The position numbers and the translations under genes were made by a program. Positions 1 to 5,580 of a stretch of DNA of 5,795 nt are shown piece by piece; position 1 is the first letter of the stretch, and each line of letters begins with the position of its first letter. Source of the stretch: Alphaproteobacteria bacterium (GTDB lineage Bacteria > Pseudomonadota > Alphaproteobacteria > Rickettsiales > UBA8987); NCBI GenBank assembly GCA_023269645.1, contig JAHFPR010000020.1, forward strand, positions 1 through 5,795, written 5' to 3'. The notes below the pieces were generated by a model that had not been told where the DNA came from, did no database searches, and worked only from the letters and a program-made list of their open reading frames with translations.

Positions 1-674
1 AGATGGGTTCCACCTTCAAAATCTTCAACCACAGCATTGCCCTGGATTCCGGGCTGATAAAAATGACGGACAGGTTCGATGCCTCTCGCCCCATCAAGGT
101 GGGGAAATTCATCATCCACGATTACCACAATGAACGACGCCCACTCTCCGTGCCGGAGATTTTCATGTATTCCTCCAATATCGGATCGGCGCGGATGGTG
201 GATCTGGTGGGGGCAAAAATCCAGCACGAGTATTTCGAGAAATTCGGACTGCTGGGAAGGCTCCAGCTTGAGTTGCCGGAAACCGCCACGCCGCTTGTCC
301 CAAAGGGCGCATGGGGTCGCCTGAGTTCCATGACCATCGCTTACGGCCACGGCATTTCTGTTACCCCCGTGCACGTGGCGGCGGGCGTGGCGGCGGTGGC
401 AAACGGCGGTATCCTTTACACACCAACACTCATCAAGCCGCAGGAAGGGGGTGAGCGTAAAGGTGTGCGCATCATCAAGGAATCCACCTCCGTGCAGATG
501 CGTAAACTTCTGCGGCTGGTGGTGGCCGGCAAGGAAGGCACAGGCGGCAAGGCGCGGGTGGATGGCTATGCAGTAGGCGGCGAAACGGGTACGGCGGAAA
601 AATCTTCGGACAAGCGTCATTATGATCGTCACCGGCTGGTCAGTTCTTTTGTAGGTGCGTTTCCCATGACTTAA
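1..674 (+). CDS. ftsI: FtsI / PBP3-type peptidoglycan D,D-transpeptidase, 3' part, cut short by an in-frame stop
   Basis: Class B penicillin-binding protein that cross-links septal peptidoglycan on the outer face of the inner membrane. The window opens inside the transpeptidase domain; bases 1-2 are the end of an upstream codon (probably Glu, as in EMGSTFK), so the ATG at position 3 is internal and not a start. The active-site SxxK motif (STFK) is encoded at 9-20 with the nucleophile Ser at 9-11. The SxN motif (SSN) is at 171-179, and the conserved AYGHGISVTP block follows. The third motif, normally KTGT, reads ETGT: the codon at 582-584 is GAA. The frame ends at TAA 672-674, right after SFVGAFPMT, where family members continue with PRYVVVAV and the last strand and helix of the fold. 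The same frame goes on past the stop (next entry). Family identity is certain from the motifs. Whether this copy works is doubtful. murE follows downstream in the usual dcw order. Confidence 0.85.
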   Translation, partial: MGSTFKIFNHSIALDSGLIKMTDRFDASRPIKVGKFIIHDYHNERRPLSVPEIFMYSSNIGSARMVDLVGAKIQHEYFEKFGLLGRLQLELPETATPLVPKGAWGRLSSMTIAYGHGISVTPVHVAAGVAAVANGGILYTPTLIKPQEGGERKGVRIIKESTSVQMRKLLRLVVAGKEGTGGKARVDGYAVGGETGTAEKSSDKRHYDRHRLVSSFVGAFPMT

Positions 675-905
675 CCGCGCTATGTAGTGGTAGCGGTGCT
701 GGATGAACCCGTGCCGAGCAAGGATAGCCACGGTTTCGCCACGGCGGGCTGGACGGCTGCACCCGTGGTCGGCGGGGTGATTGCGCGCATTGGTCCGCTG
801 CTGAATATAAAACCCGTTGACGAAGAGAGCGAAACTGTGAAAAAAGCATTAGAGATAGAGGGTCAGGAATACGTACATAAAGGACAAAAAATTGCGCCTC
901 ATTGA
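675..905 (+). pseudogene. ftsI: C-terminal remainder of ftsI after the in-frame TAA
   Basis: Directly after the TAA at 672-674 the same reading frame continues for 76 codons to TGA 903-905, beginning PRYVVVAVLDEPVPSKD and then FATAGWTAAPVVGGVIARIGPLL. This is the ordinary C-terminal end of an FtsI transpeptidase domain, followed by a charged tail. No base is gained or lost, so a single substitution (for instance CAA, GAA or AAA to TAA) explains the break. A GTG at 687-689 could be called as the start of a 72-residue ORF, but no clear ribosome binding site precedes it and the fragment has no motif of its own. I read it as part of the broken ftsI and not as a separate gene. It still covers the murE ribosome binding site and overlaps the murE start by 14 bases, the usual tight spacing in dcw clusters. 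Confidence 0.8.
879..894 (+). promoter_or_regulatory. Ribosome binding site and TTG start of murE-murF
   Basis: AAAGGA at 879-884 lies 7 bases before TTG 892-894. The TTG gives MRLIELL, which matches the usual MurE N-terminus (MRLxELL), and no ATG or GTG nearby fits better. The site lies inside the ftsI frame, so murE translation would normally be coupled to ribosomes finishing ftsI. The premature stop at 672 would end that coupling about 220 bases early. Confidence 0.7.
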
Positions 906-3900
906 ATTATTAAGTGCGCTCCCTTCAAAGCCTGCTGGCTTTGAAGATGAGCCTGAGGTGCTTCGCACCACTAAAGATGGCGGGATTACTATCTCGCCGA
1001 ATCCGATGCTCCTGGAAAAAACGGAAATCACCGGCATTACGGCGGATTCGCGCCTGTGCAGGCCGGGCTTTCTGTTCGTTGCGCTGCCGGGCACGAAGGC
1101 GGATGGCCGCGCGTTTATCCAGGATGCGGTGGAAAACGGCGCGGTGGCTGTGCTGGTGCAGACGGGAACCGAGCCGGAGGATGCCTGGGGCGAAATTCCG
1201 TTCATCCATGCTGACAATCCCCGCCATGCGCTGGGGCTGCTCGCTGCGAAATGCTATGGGCGGCATCCGAAGCACATCGTGGCGGTTACGGGCACAAATG
1301 GCAAAACCTCGACGGTGCATTTCTGCCGCCAGCTCTGGCAGTATACCGGGCGCGAGGCCGCCAGCATCGGAACGCTGGGGGTGGTGGATAAAACCTGCAA
1401 AGACGGGCTGGGGCAAGGCAACCTCACTACGCCGGATACGGTTGCACTGCATAAATCGCTGGCGGAACTGGCCGTGCGCGGCGTGGACTATGTGGCAGTG
1501 GAGGCTTCGAGCCACGGGCTGGATCAGGAGCGGCTGGCGGGCGTGAATATTGAAGCGGCGGCGATCACTAATATCTCCCGCGACCATCTGGATTATCATC
1601 CCACCGTGGAGCACTATAAAGCCACAAAATTCAAGCTGTTCTCGGAAGTTTTGAATGTGGAAGGTGCGGCCATTATCAACGCTGATATTCCGGAAGCACC
1701 GCAAATACGAAGTATTTGCACGGCGCGCGGGTTGCGCGTTTTATCCTGCGGCACACAGGGTGAGGAACTGAAGCTCGTCAGCATCAACCCCACGCTTGCC
1801 GGGCAGGAAATCACGGTGCGCATTCTGGGTGCGGAATACAGCTTCACCCTGCCGCTCATCGGCGCATTCCAGACATATAACCTGCTCGGCGCGCTGGGGC
1901 TGGTGATCGCTTCCGGCGTTCCGGCACACGAGGCGGTGGAAGCCGCAAAACACGTTACGCCGGTTCCGGGGCGGATGCAGCCTGTGGCCACGCACAAGCT
2001 CGGCGCGCCCATCCTGGTGGATTACGCGCACACGCCGGATGCGCTGGAAAAAGTGCTGCTCGCGCTTCGCCCGCACGTCACGAACAAGCTGCGCCTGGTG
2101 TTCGGCTGCGGCGGCGACCGCGATAAGGGCAAAAGGCCGGAGATGGGGCGCATCGCGGTGAAATGCGCCGACGATGTGATAATTACGGACGACAACCCGC
2201 GCACGGAAGATGCTGCCACCATCCGCCGCGAGATTCTGGCGGGCTGCCCTGGAACACGCGAAATCGGCGACCGCAAGCAGGCCATCCGCATCGCCATCCA
2301 GCGGCTCCGCGCGGGTGACGTGCTGGTGATCGCGGGTAAGGGGCATGAGGATTACCAGATTATCGGCACGGAAAAGCACCCTTTCAGCGATGCGGAAACG
2401 GCGCGGGATGCGGTGGAAAATAAACCCTCTCCCGCAGGCGGGAGAGGGCAGGGTGAGGGCTTCGCTCAGCCAGCAGTGCCCTCACCGGAAATCCGGCGAG
2501 AAGACTCGCCCGGATTTCCCCCTCTCCCGCACACGGGAGGGGGAGTGCTTGCCCTCTGGTCATCCGCCGATGCCGCGCAGGCTACGGGGGGGAAGCTGAC
2601 CGGGGAGTTTGCTGCCACGGGCGTTTCCATTGATACGCGCACACTGAAGCCGGGCGATTTGTTCGTCGCGCTGAAAGGGGAAAATCACGACGGGCGCGAT
2701 TATATCGGCAAGGCGATGGAAGCGGGTGCAGCGGCGGCACTGGTGAGCCATGTTCCGGAAGGGGTGGAAGGGAAACTGCCGCTGCTGGTGGTGGAAGATA
2801 CGCTCCGTGCGCTCTGGGCACTGGCGAAATTCCGGCGGCAGGAAAGTGGCGCGAAAATTATCGCGGTGACGGGCAGTGTCGGAAAAACAAGTATAAAGAA
2901 TATGTTGGCCTCGATACTTGTGAAACAAGGTAAAACCCATGCGACCAGTGGTAATTACAACAACCATATCGGCCTGCCGTTGACCCTCGCGCGCCTGCCG
3001 CAGAATGCGGTCTACGGCGTGTTTGAGCTGGGCATGAACCATGCGGGCGAGCTGCGGGAACTCACGAAACTGCTCCGCCCGTACGTGGCGGTAGTCACGG
3101 CGATTGAGGCGGTGCACCTGGAGTTTTTCGGCAGCCTGCGCGCGATTTCCGAGGCCAAGGCGGAGATTTTCGAGGGGGTGGAGCCGGGCGGTGCGGCGGT
3201 GGTTCCTTACGATACAGATTTCCTGCCGCTGCTGGCTGGCCGCGCGCATCAGCACGGTATTGCCATTGATAACATCGCAAGTTTCGGCGTTGGAGAATAT
3301 GCGGCGTATAAGTTGCTGAAGGGGAAAGAAAGTTTGCGGGGGCAGGAGCTGCTTGTGCGGTTGAAGGATAAGGAGATGCGCTATCGCCTCGGCACAGTCG
3401 GGCGGCATCAGGCACTCAACAGCATCGCGGCACTGGCGGCGGTGCGGCTGGCGGGCGCGGATGTGGAAAAAGCGTCGGCTGCGCTCGCGTTCATCACCCC
3501 GCCGGAGGGGCGCGGGCGGCTCCACGCGCTGACGCTGGACGGCATCCGCTACACACTGCTGGACGATAGCTACAACGCCTCCCCCGCCTCCATGCGCGCC
3601 GCGTTCCACGTGTTGCGGCTGGCGGAGGGGCGGAAAATCGCCGCGCTCGGTGATATGCTGGAACTGGGCAAGGCGGAGGACAGGCTCCACGCGGGGCTGG
3701 CGGAGGATATTCTTCGCGCGCGGGTGGATAAGGTCTTTACGGCGGGGGAACGGATGCGTAAGTTGTATGATGCACTGCCGGAAAATCTACGCGGCGCGCA
3801 TTGCGATTCCGCGCTCGATCTTTTGCCGATAGTGCGGCGGGAGATCGCGCAGGGCGATACGCTGCTGGTGAAAGGTTCGCACGGTAGCCAGATGTGGAAG

Positions 3901-3930
3901 CTGGCGGAAGCGTTGAAGAAAGAGAGATGA
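892..3930 (+). CDS. murE-murF: MurE-MurF fusion: UDP-MurNAc-tripeptide synthetase (meso-DAP-adding) and UDP-MurNAc-pentapeptide synthetase
   Basis: A 1012-residue cytoplasmic bifunctional Mur ligase. The MurE half (about 1-509) adds meso-diaminopimelate to UDP-MurNAc-L-Ala-D-Glu. It has the N-terminal TADSR/ALPG domain (50-66), ATP loop TGTNGKTS (133-140), TTPDT (179-183), EASSHG (204-209), the lysine expected to be carbamylated (K246 in KATKFKLF), the DAP-specific DNPR motif (434-437) and GKGHE (482-486). The MurF half (about 552-1012) adds D-Ala-D-Ala: DTRTLKPGDLFVAL (581-594), ATP loop TGSVGKTS (660-667), GNYNNHIGLPLTL (687-699), ELGMNHAGE (712-720), DDSYNASP (891-898) and VKGSHGS (993-999). 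Both halves are full length with all key motifs, so both activities are likely. The linker (about 511-550; Pro/Gly-rich PSPAGG to PHTGGG) is encoded by palindromic repeat DNA. The MurE N-terminus has about 20-25 extra residues, also from repeat-like DNA. MurE-MurF fusions are known elsewhere, for example in Bordetella. Confidence 0.95.
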   Translation: MRLIELLSALPSKPAGFEDEPEVLRTTKDGGITISPNPMLLEKTEITGITADSRLCRPGFLFVALPGTKADGRAFIQDAVENGAVAVLVQTGTEPEDAWGEIPFIHADNPRHALGLLAAKCYGRHPKHIVAVTGTNGKTSTVHFCRQLWQYTGREAASIGTLGVVDKTCKDGLGQGNLTTPDTVALHKSLAELAVRGVDYVAVEASSHGLDQERLAGVNIEAAAITNISRDHLDYHPTVEHYKATKFKLFSEVLNVEGAAIINADIPEAPQIRSICTARGLRVLSCGTQGEELKLVSINPTLAGQEITVRILGAEYSFTLPLIGAFQTYNLLGALGLVIASGVPAHEAVEAAKHVTPVPGRMQPVATHKLGAPILVDYAHTPDALEKVLLALRPHVTNKLRLVFGCGGDRDKGKRPEMGRIAVKCADDVIITDDNPRTEDAATIRREILAGCPGTREIGDRKQAIRIAIQRLRAGDVLVIAGKGHEDYQIIGTEKHPFSDAETARDAVENKPSPAGGRGQGEGFAQPAVPSPEIRREDSPGFPPLPHTGGGVLALWSSADAAQATGGKLTGEFAATGVSIDTRTLKPGDLFVALKGENHDGRDYIGKAMEAGAAAALVSHVPEGVEGKLPLLVVEDTLRALWALAKFRRQESGAKIIAVTGSVGKTSIKNMLASILVKQGKTHATSGNYNNHIGLPLTLARLPQNAVYGVFELGMNHAGELRELTKLLRPYVAVVTAIEAVHLEFFGSLRAISEAKAEIFEGVEPGGAAVVPYDTDFLPLLAGRAHQHGIAIDNIASFGVGEYAAYKLLKGKESLRGQELLVRLKDKEMRYRLGTVGRHQALNSIAALAAVRLAGADVEKASAALAFITPPEGRGRLHALTLDGIRYTLLDDSYNASPASMRAAFHVLRLAEGRKIAALGDMLELGKAEDRLHAGLAEDILRARVDKVFTAGERMRKLYDALPENLRGAHCDSALDLLPIVRREIAQGDTLLVKGSHGSQMWKLAEALKKER
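923..969 (+). repeat. Palindromic element inserted in frame in the murE N-terminus
   Basis: Two hairpins stand in tandem inside the coding sequence. The first is a perfect 10-bp stem, 923-932 with 937-946, around the loop TGCT. The second is a perfect 5-bp stem, 957-961 with 965-969, around TTC. They encode roughly residues 11-27 (PSKPAGFEDEPEVLRTT), which fall between the conserved MRLIELL start and the ITGITADSR motif. Other MurE proteins have a much shorter connection there. The CCTGAGGTGCTTCGCACC part resembles REP-like repeats of alphaproteobacterial genomes, from memory and not by search. The behaviour, a palindrome kept in frame within a protein, resembles the Rickettsia palindromic elements. 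Confidence 0.65.
2425..2543 (+). repeat. Composite palindromic repeat encoding the MurE-MurF linker
   Basis: Almost all of these 119 bases are self-complementary, in four successive stems. Stem A pairs 2425-2435 with 2438-2448 (CCCTCTCCCGC, perfect; the innermost pair is probably open). Stem B pairs GGTGAGGGC 2452-2460 with GCCCTCACC 2478-2486. Stem C pairs 2487-2500 with 2505-2519, with one bulged C. Stem D pairs 2520-2529 with 2534-2543, with one T-G pair. Stems A and D share the CCCTCTCCCG core. CCCTCTCCCGC...GCGGGAGAGGG followed by a GGGTGAGGG tail is a style of intergenic repeat common in proteobacteria. Here it is open in the murE frame throughout and supplies about 40 residues of low-complexity Pro/Gly/Arg linker. 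Confidence 0.85.
2536..2547 (+). promoter_or_regulatory. Possible internal ribosome binding site and GTG start for a separate MurF
   Basis: GGAGG at 2536-2540 stands 4 bases before an in-frame GTG at 2545-2547. Translation from there gives MLALWSSADAAQATGG, a normal-looking MurF N-terminus. It is probably the ancestral murF start, and a stand-alone MurF could still be made from it. Against this, the spacing is short, GTG is a weaker start, and the Shine-Dalgarno sequence lies in the right arm of a hairpin (2520-2529 with 2534-2543). Confidence 0.35.
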
Positions 3931-4004
3931 TGTCATCCTGAGCGTAGCGAAGGATCTCACGTCACAGATTCAGCGGGAGATCCTTCGCTACGCTCAGGAT
4001 GACA
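3931..4004 (+). repeat. Perfect 27-bp inverted repeat between murE-murF and mraY
   Basis: The left arm 3931-3957 (starts TGTCATCCTGAGCG, ends AAGGATCT) and the right arm 3978-4004 are exact reverse complements over all 27 bases, with a 20-base loop at 3958-3977. The element begins immediately after the murE-murF TGA and ends 13 bases before the mraY ATG, so it makes up nearly the whole spacer. The GTCATCCTGAGCG...CGAAGGATCT arm is a familiar dispersed-repeat sequence in many bacterial genomes. There is no U-run after the stem on either strand, so it does not look like an intrinsic terminator. In mRNA it would form a very stable hairpin that could protect upstream message from 3' exonucleases or dampen expression of mraY. 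Confidence 0.92.
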
Positions 4005-4006
4005 AA

Positions 4007-4020
4007 AAGGAAATACGATG
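4007..4020 (+). promoter_or_regulatory. Ribosome binding site and ATG of mraY
   Basis: AAGGA at 4007-4011 is 6 bases before ATG 4018-4020. It lies only 2 bases outside the right arm of the 27-bp hairpin, so the site itself stays single-stranded when the hairpin folds but may be sterically crowded by it. Confidence 0.75.
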
Positions 4021-5109
4021 CTCTACCACCTGCTTGTCCCGCTCGCCAGCCAGTACACGGTTTTCAACGTGTTCCGGTATCTCACCTTCCGCAGCTGCGG
4101 CGCGGTGATGACCTCGCTCATCATCTGCTTCATCATCGGCCCGCGCGTGATACGCTGGCTGAAAGCCCGGCAGGGGGAAGGCCAGCCCATCCGCAATGAT
4201 GGCCCGGAGTCCCACCTGCTCACCAAGAAGGGCACGCCCACGATGGGCGGCCTGATGATACTCATCAGCATGATTCTCTCCACGTTGCTATGGGCGGATC
4301 TCGCCAATGCTTACGTGTGGGTAGTGCTGTTCGTGCTGATAGGTTTCGGCGCAATCGGTTTTGCGGATGATTACCGCAAGCTCACCAAACGCAGCCACAA
4401 GGGCATCAGCGGCAAGCAGAAGCTCGCGTTGCAGGGCGCGGTGAGTGTGATCGCATCCGTGGCCATCATGCAGAGCGCGCCGGAACACCAGGCGAACCAT
4501 CTGGCCGTGCCGTTCTTCAAGGATGTGCTGCTGAACCTGGGCTGGTTCTATGTGGTGTTCGCGGTGGTGGTGATGGTGGGTGCTTCCAACGCGGTGAACC
4601 TGACGGACGGGCTGGATGGCCTCGCCATCGTGCCGATGATGATTGCGAGTTCCTGCTTCGCGCTGATTGCGTATCTTGCGGGAAACGTAAAATTTTCGGG
4701 CTACCTGCAGATAAACTACATTCCGGAGGCTGGGGAACTGGCGGTGATTTGTGCCGCGATGGTGGGGGCTGGGCTGGGCTTCCTGTGGTTCAACGCGCCG
4801 CCCGCCAAGGTGTTCATGGGCGATATGGGCAGCCTTTCGCTGGGCGGGATGCTGGGGACGATCAGTGTTATCACCAAGCATGAGCTGGTGCTGGCGATTA
4901 TCGGCGGGCTGTTCGTGATGGAGGCGCTTTCGGTGATGCTTCAGGTGTTTTATTTCAAGCGCACGGGCGGCAAGCGCATCTTCCTGATGGCACCCATCCA
5001 CCACCATTTTGAGAAAAAAGGCTGGAGCGAACCCACGGTCGTCATCCGCTTCTGGATTATCTCGGTGATCTTCGCGCTGATTGGGCTGGCGACGCTGAAG
5101 CTGCGGTAG
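4018..5109 (+). CDS. mraY: MraY, phospho-N-acetylmuramoyl-pentapeptide-transferase
   Basis: Integral inner-membrane enzyme that transfers phospho-MurNAc-pentapeptide from UDP to undecaprenyl phosphate, giving lipid I. The 363-residue length is typical (about 360). The start MLYHLLVPL with a good ribosome binding site is the family start. Motifs: PTMGGLMIL (74-82), the Mg-binding Asp pair in GFADDYRK (D117, D118), NAVNLTDGLDGLA (191-203), FNAPPAKVFMGDMGSLSLGG (258-277, with D269) and the histidine-rich loop PIHHHFEKKGWSE (326-338; HHH at 328-330). About ten hydrophobic segments are spread along the protein, from near residues 30-47 to 343-360, as expected for MraY. All catalytic residues are present, so it should be active. 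It uses the UDP-MurNAc-pentapeptide made by the fused upstream gene. The next cluster gene, murD, is displaced by nearly 590 bases. The stop is TAG. Confidence 0.97.
   Translation: MLYHLLVPLASQYTVFNVFRYLTFRSCGAVMTSLIICFIIGPRVIRWLKARQGEGQPIRNDGPESHLLTKKGTPTMGGLMILISMILSTLLWADLANAYVWVVLFVLIGFGAIGFADDYRKLTKRSHKGISGKQKLALQGAVSVIASVAIMQSAPEHQANHLAVPFFKDVLLNLGWFYVVFAVVVMVGASNAVNLTDGLDGLAIVPMMIASSCFALIAYLAGNVKFSGYLQINYIPEAGELAVICAAMVGAGLGFLWFNAPPAKVFMGDMGSLSLGGMLGTISVITKHELVLAIIGGLFVMEALSVMLQVFYFKRTGGKRIFLMAPIHHHFEKKGWSEPTVVIRFWIISVIFALIGLATLKLR
5094..5107 (+). repeat. Direct repeat, copy 1 (end of mraY)
   Basis: The 14 bases GCTGAAGCTGCGGT occur here, in the last codons of mraY (LKLR and the first base of the stop), and exactly again at 5243-5256. 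The match extends loosely on both sides (GACG before, a G-rich stretch after). The pair brackets 135 bases of non-coding DNA, as expected from a small insertion or tandem duplication at the mraY end. Confidence 0.7.
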
Positions 5110-5117
5110 GATTCGTC

Positions 5118-5154
5118 ATTCCCCGAATTCCGTGCAGCGGAATTATAGGGGAAT
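5118..5154 (+). repeat. Imperfect palindrome downstream of mraY
   Basis: ATTCCCC (5118-5124) pairs with GGGGAAT (5148-5154), and AATTCCG (5126-5132) pairs with CGGAATT (5138-5144) around the loop TGCAG. An unmatched G on the left faces ATA on the right, giving an internal loop. The preceding GTC and the ATTCCCC...GGGGAAT arms resemble the GTCATTCCC class of dispersed palindromes. No U-run follows, so it is a repeat more probably than a terminator. Confidence 0.65.
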
Positions 5155-5195
5155 CTATTGGGCAGCATATTCTGTTGCGGGATGGATCACCCTAT

Positions 5196-5210
5196 AATCG
5201 CTACGCGATT
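5196..5210 (+). repeat. Small palindrome AATCGC-TAC-GCGATT
   Basis: A perfect 6-bp inverted repeat (5196-5201 with 5205-5210) around TAC lies in the mraY-murD spacer. It could be a fragment of a degraded repeat or a weak hairpin. No function can be assigned. Confidence 0.4.
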
Positions 5211-5242
5211 CAGGAGATAACGGATTAACAGGATGTGACGAT

Positions 5243-5256
5243 GCTGAAGCTGCGGT
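5243..5256 (+). repeat. Direct repeat, copy 2 of the mraY 3' end
   Basis: Exact second copy of the 14 bases at 5094-5107. With the preceding ATG (5240-5242) it would read MLKLR then TGA, the same five-codon ending as mraY (TLKLR then TAG). A chance 14-base match this close is very unlikely, so this is a duplicated remnant of the mraY end. Confidence 0.7.
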
Positions 5257-5265
5257 GAGGCAGAG

Positions 5266-5562
5266 CTAGAGTTCACGTCCGGGGTATAATGCATTTACGG
5301 TTGAACTGTAGGCAACCTTGTCAGCTAATCTTTTTACGAAACTTTCCGCTCTGTCATATTCTACGTGCAGGGCATTCACTTGTTGAAATGTTCCGGTTTC
5401 TGTCTGTTCCGGCGTGACATGGACACCGTCCAAGCCTTTTTTTGATAGCCTGATTTCAAGTTGCGTAGCGAGGTCATCTAAATTATGAGGATGCCCTGCA
5501 CCGACAAAACTATCGCTCTGCCCCAGCGGAATGGTTTTCTGTATTTTCTGTTTATCGGCCAC
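5266..5562 (-). CDS. Small hypothetical protein, 98 aa, unknown function
   Basis: I do not recognise this protein. The frame is open on the minus strand from GTG (5562-5560) to TAG at 5266. I chose this start because AGGAG (plus-strand 5570-5574) sits 7 bases before it, an excellent ribosome binding site. The more upstream GTG at 5604 (112 residues) has none. The product is hydrophilic, with no signal peptide or membrane segment: it starts MADKQKIQKTIPLGQSDSF, has a middle part LDDLATQLEIRLSKKGLDGVHV, and a C-terminal stretch VEYDRAESFVKRLADKV that could be an amphipathic helix. Codon use is more AT-rich than in the flanking mur genes, which suggests acquisition. It runs against the cluster and separates mraY from murD, which normally adjoin. 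The consistent open frame and ribosome binding site argue for a real gene; the lack of a recognised family keeps confidence moderate. Confidence 0.6.
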   Translation of the reverse strand: MADKQKIQKTIPLGQSDSFVGAGHPHNLDDLATQLEIRLSKKGLDGVHVTPEQTETGTFQQVNALHVEYDRAESFVKRLADKVAYSSTVNALYPGREL

Positions 5563-5569
5563 GAAGCGG

Positions 5570-5574
5570 CTCCT
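5570..5574 (-). promoter_or_regulatory. Ribosome binding site of the minus-strand gene
   Basis: Plus-strand CTCCT reads AGGAG on the minus strand and lies 7 bases upstream of the GTG at 5562-5560. This site decides the choice of the 98-residue form over the longer one starting at 5604. Confidence 0.6.
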
Positions 5575-5580
5575 ATAAGG

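Larger units (their letters stand above)
5110..5265. other. Non-coding spacer between the mraY stop and the 3' end of the minus-strand gene
   Basis: No coding region can be supported here. The spacer holds the imperfect palindrome at 5118-5154, the small palindrome at 5196-5210, a GGATTAACAGGATG stretch at 5222-5235 and copy 2 of the mraY-end repeat. No stem followed by a U-run is visible, so no terminator for mraY or for the convergent gene can be named. Confidence 0.5.

Noticed and set aside
687..905. Separate 72-residue gene starting at GTG 687
   Set aside because: Its sequence is the direct in-frame continuation of the FtsI transpeptidase domain, so it is a fragment of the broken gene.
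2560..3690. Long minus-strand open frame (376 codons) opposite murF
   Set aside because: It is antisense to a conserved MurF domain. The product is rich in Arg, His and Gln with no recognisable motif, as expected from the complement of a GC-rich gene.
3931..4004. 27-bp hairpin as an intrinsic terminator
   Set aside because: The stem is not followed by a U-run on either strand: plus-strand AAAAAGG follows the right arm, and the minus strand continues into the murF end.
4288..5007. Minus-strand open frame (239 codons) opposite mraY
   Set aside because: His/Arg-rich composition and complete overlap with conserved MraY membrane segments mark it as a shadow of the GC-rich coding strand.
5193..5198. 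TATAAT as a -10 box in the mraY-murD spacer
   Set aside because: The hexamer 17 bases upstream (TTCTGT) matches -35 consensus poorly, and no plus-strand gene follows within 490 bases. An antisense RNA to the small gene cannot be excluded but has no support.
5285..5290. TATAAT as a -10 box at the 3' end of the small gene
   Set aside because: It lies inside the minus-strand coding sequence and no -35-like hexamer stands at a suitable distance.
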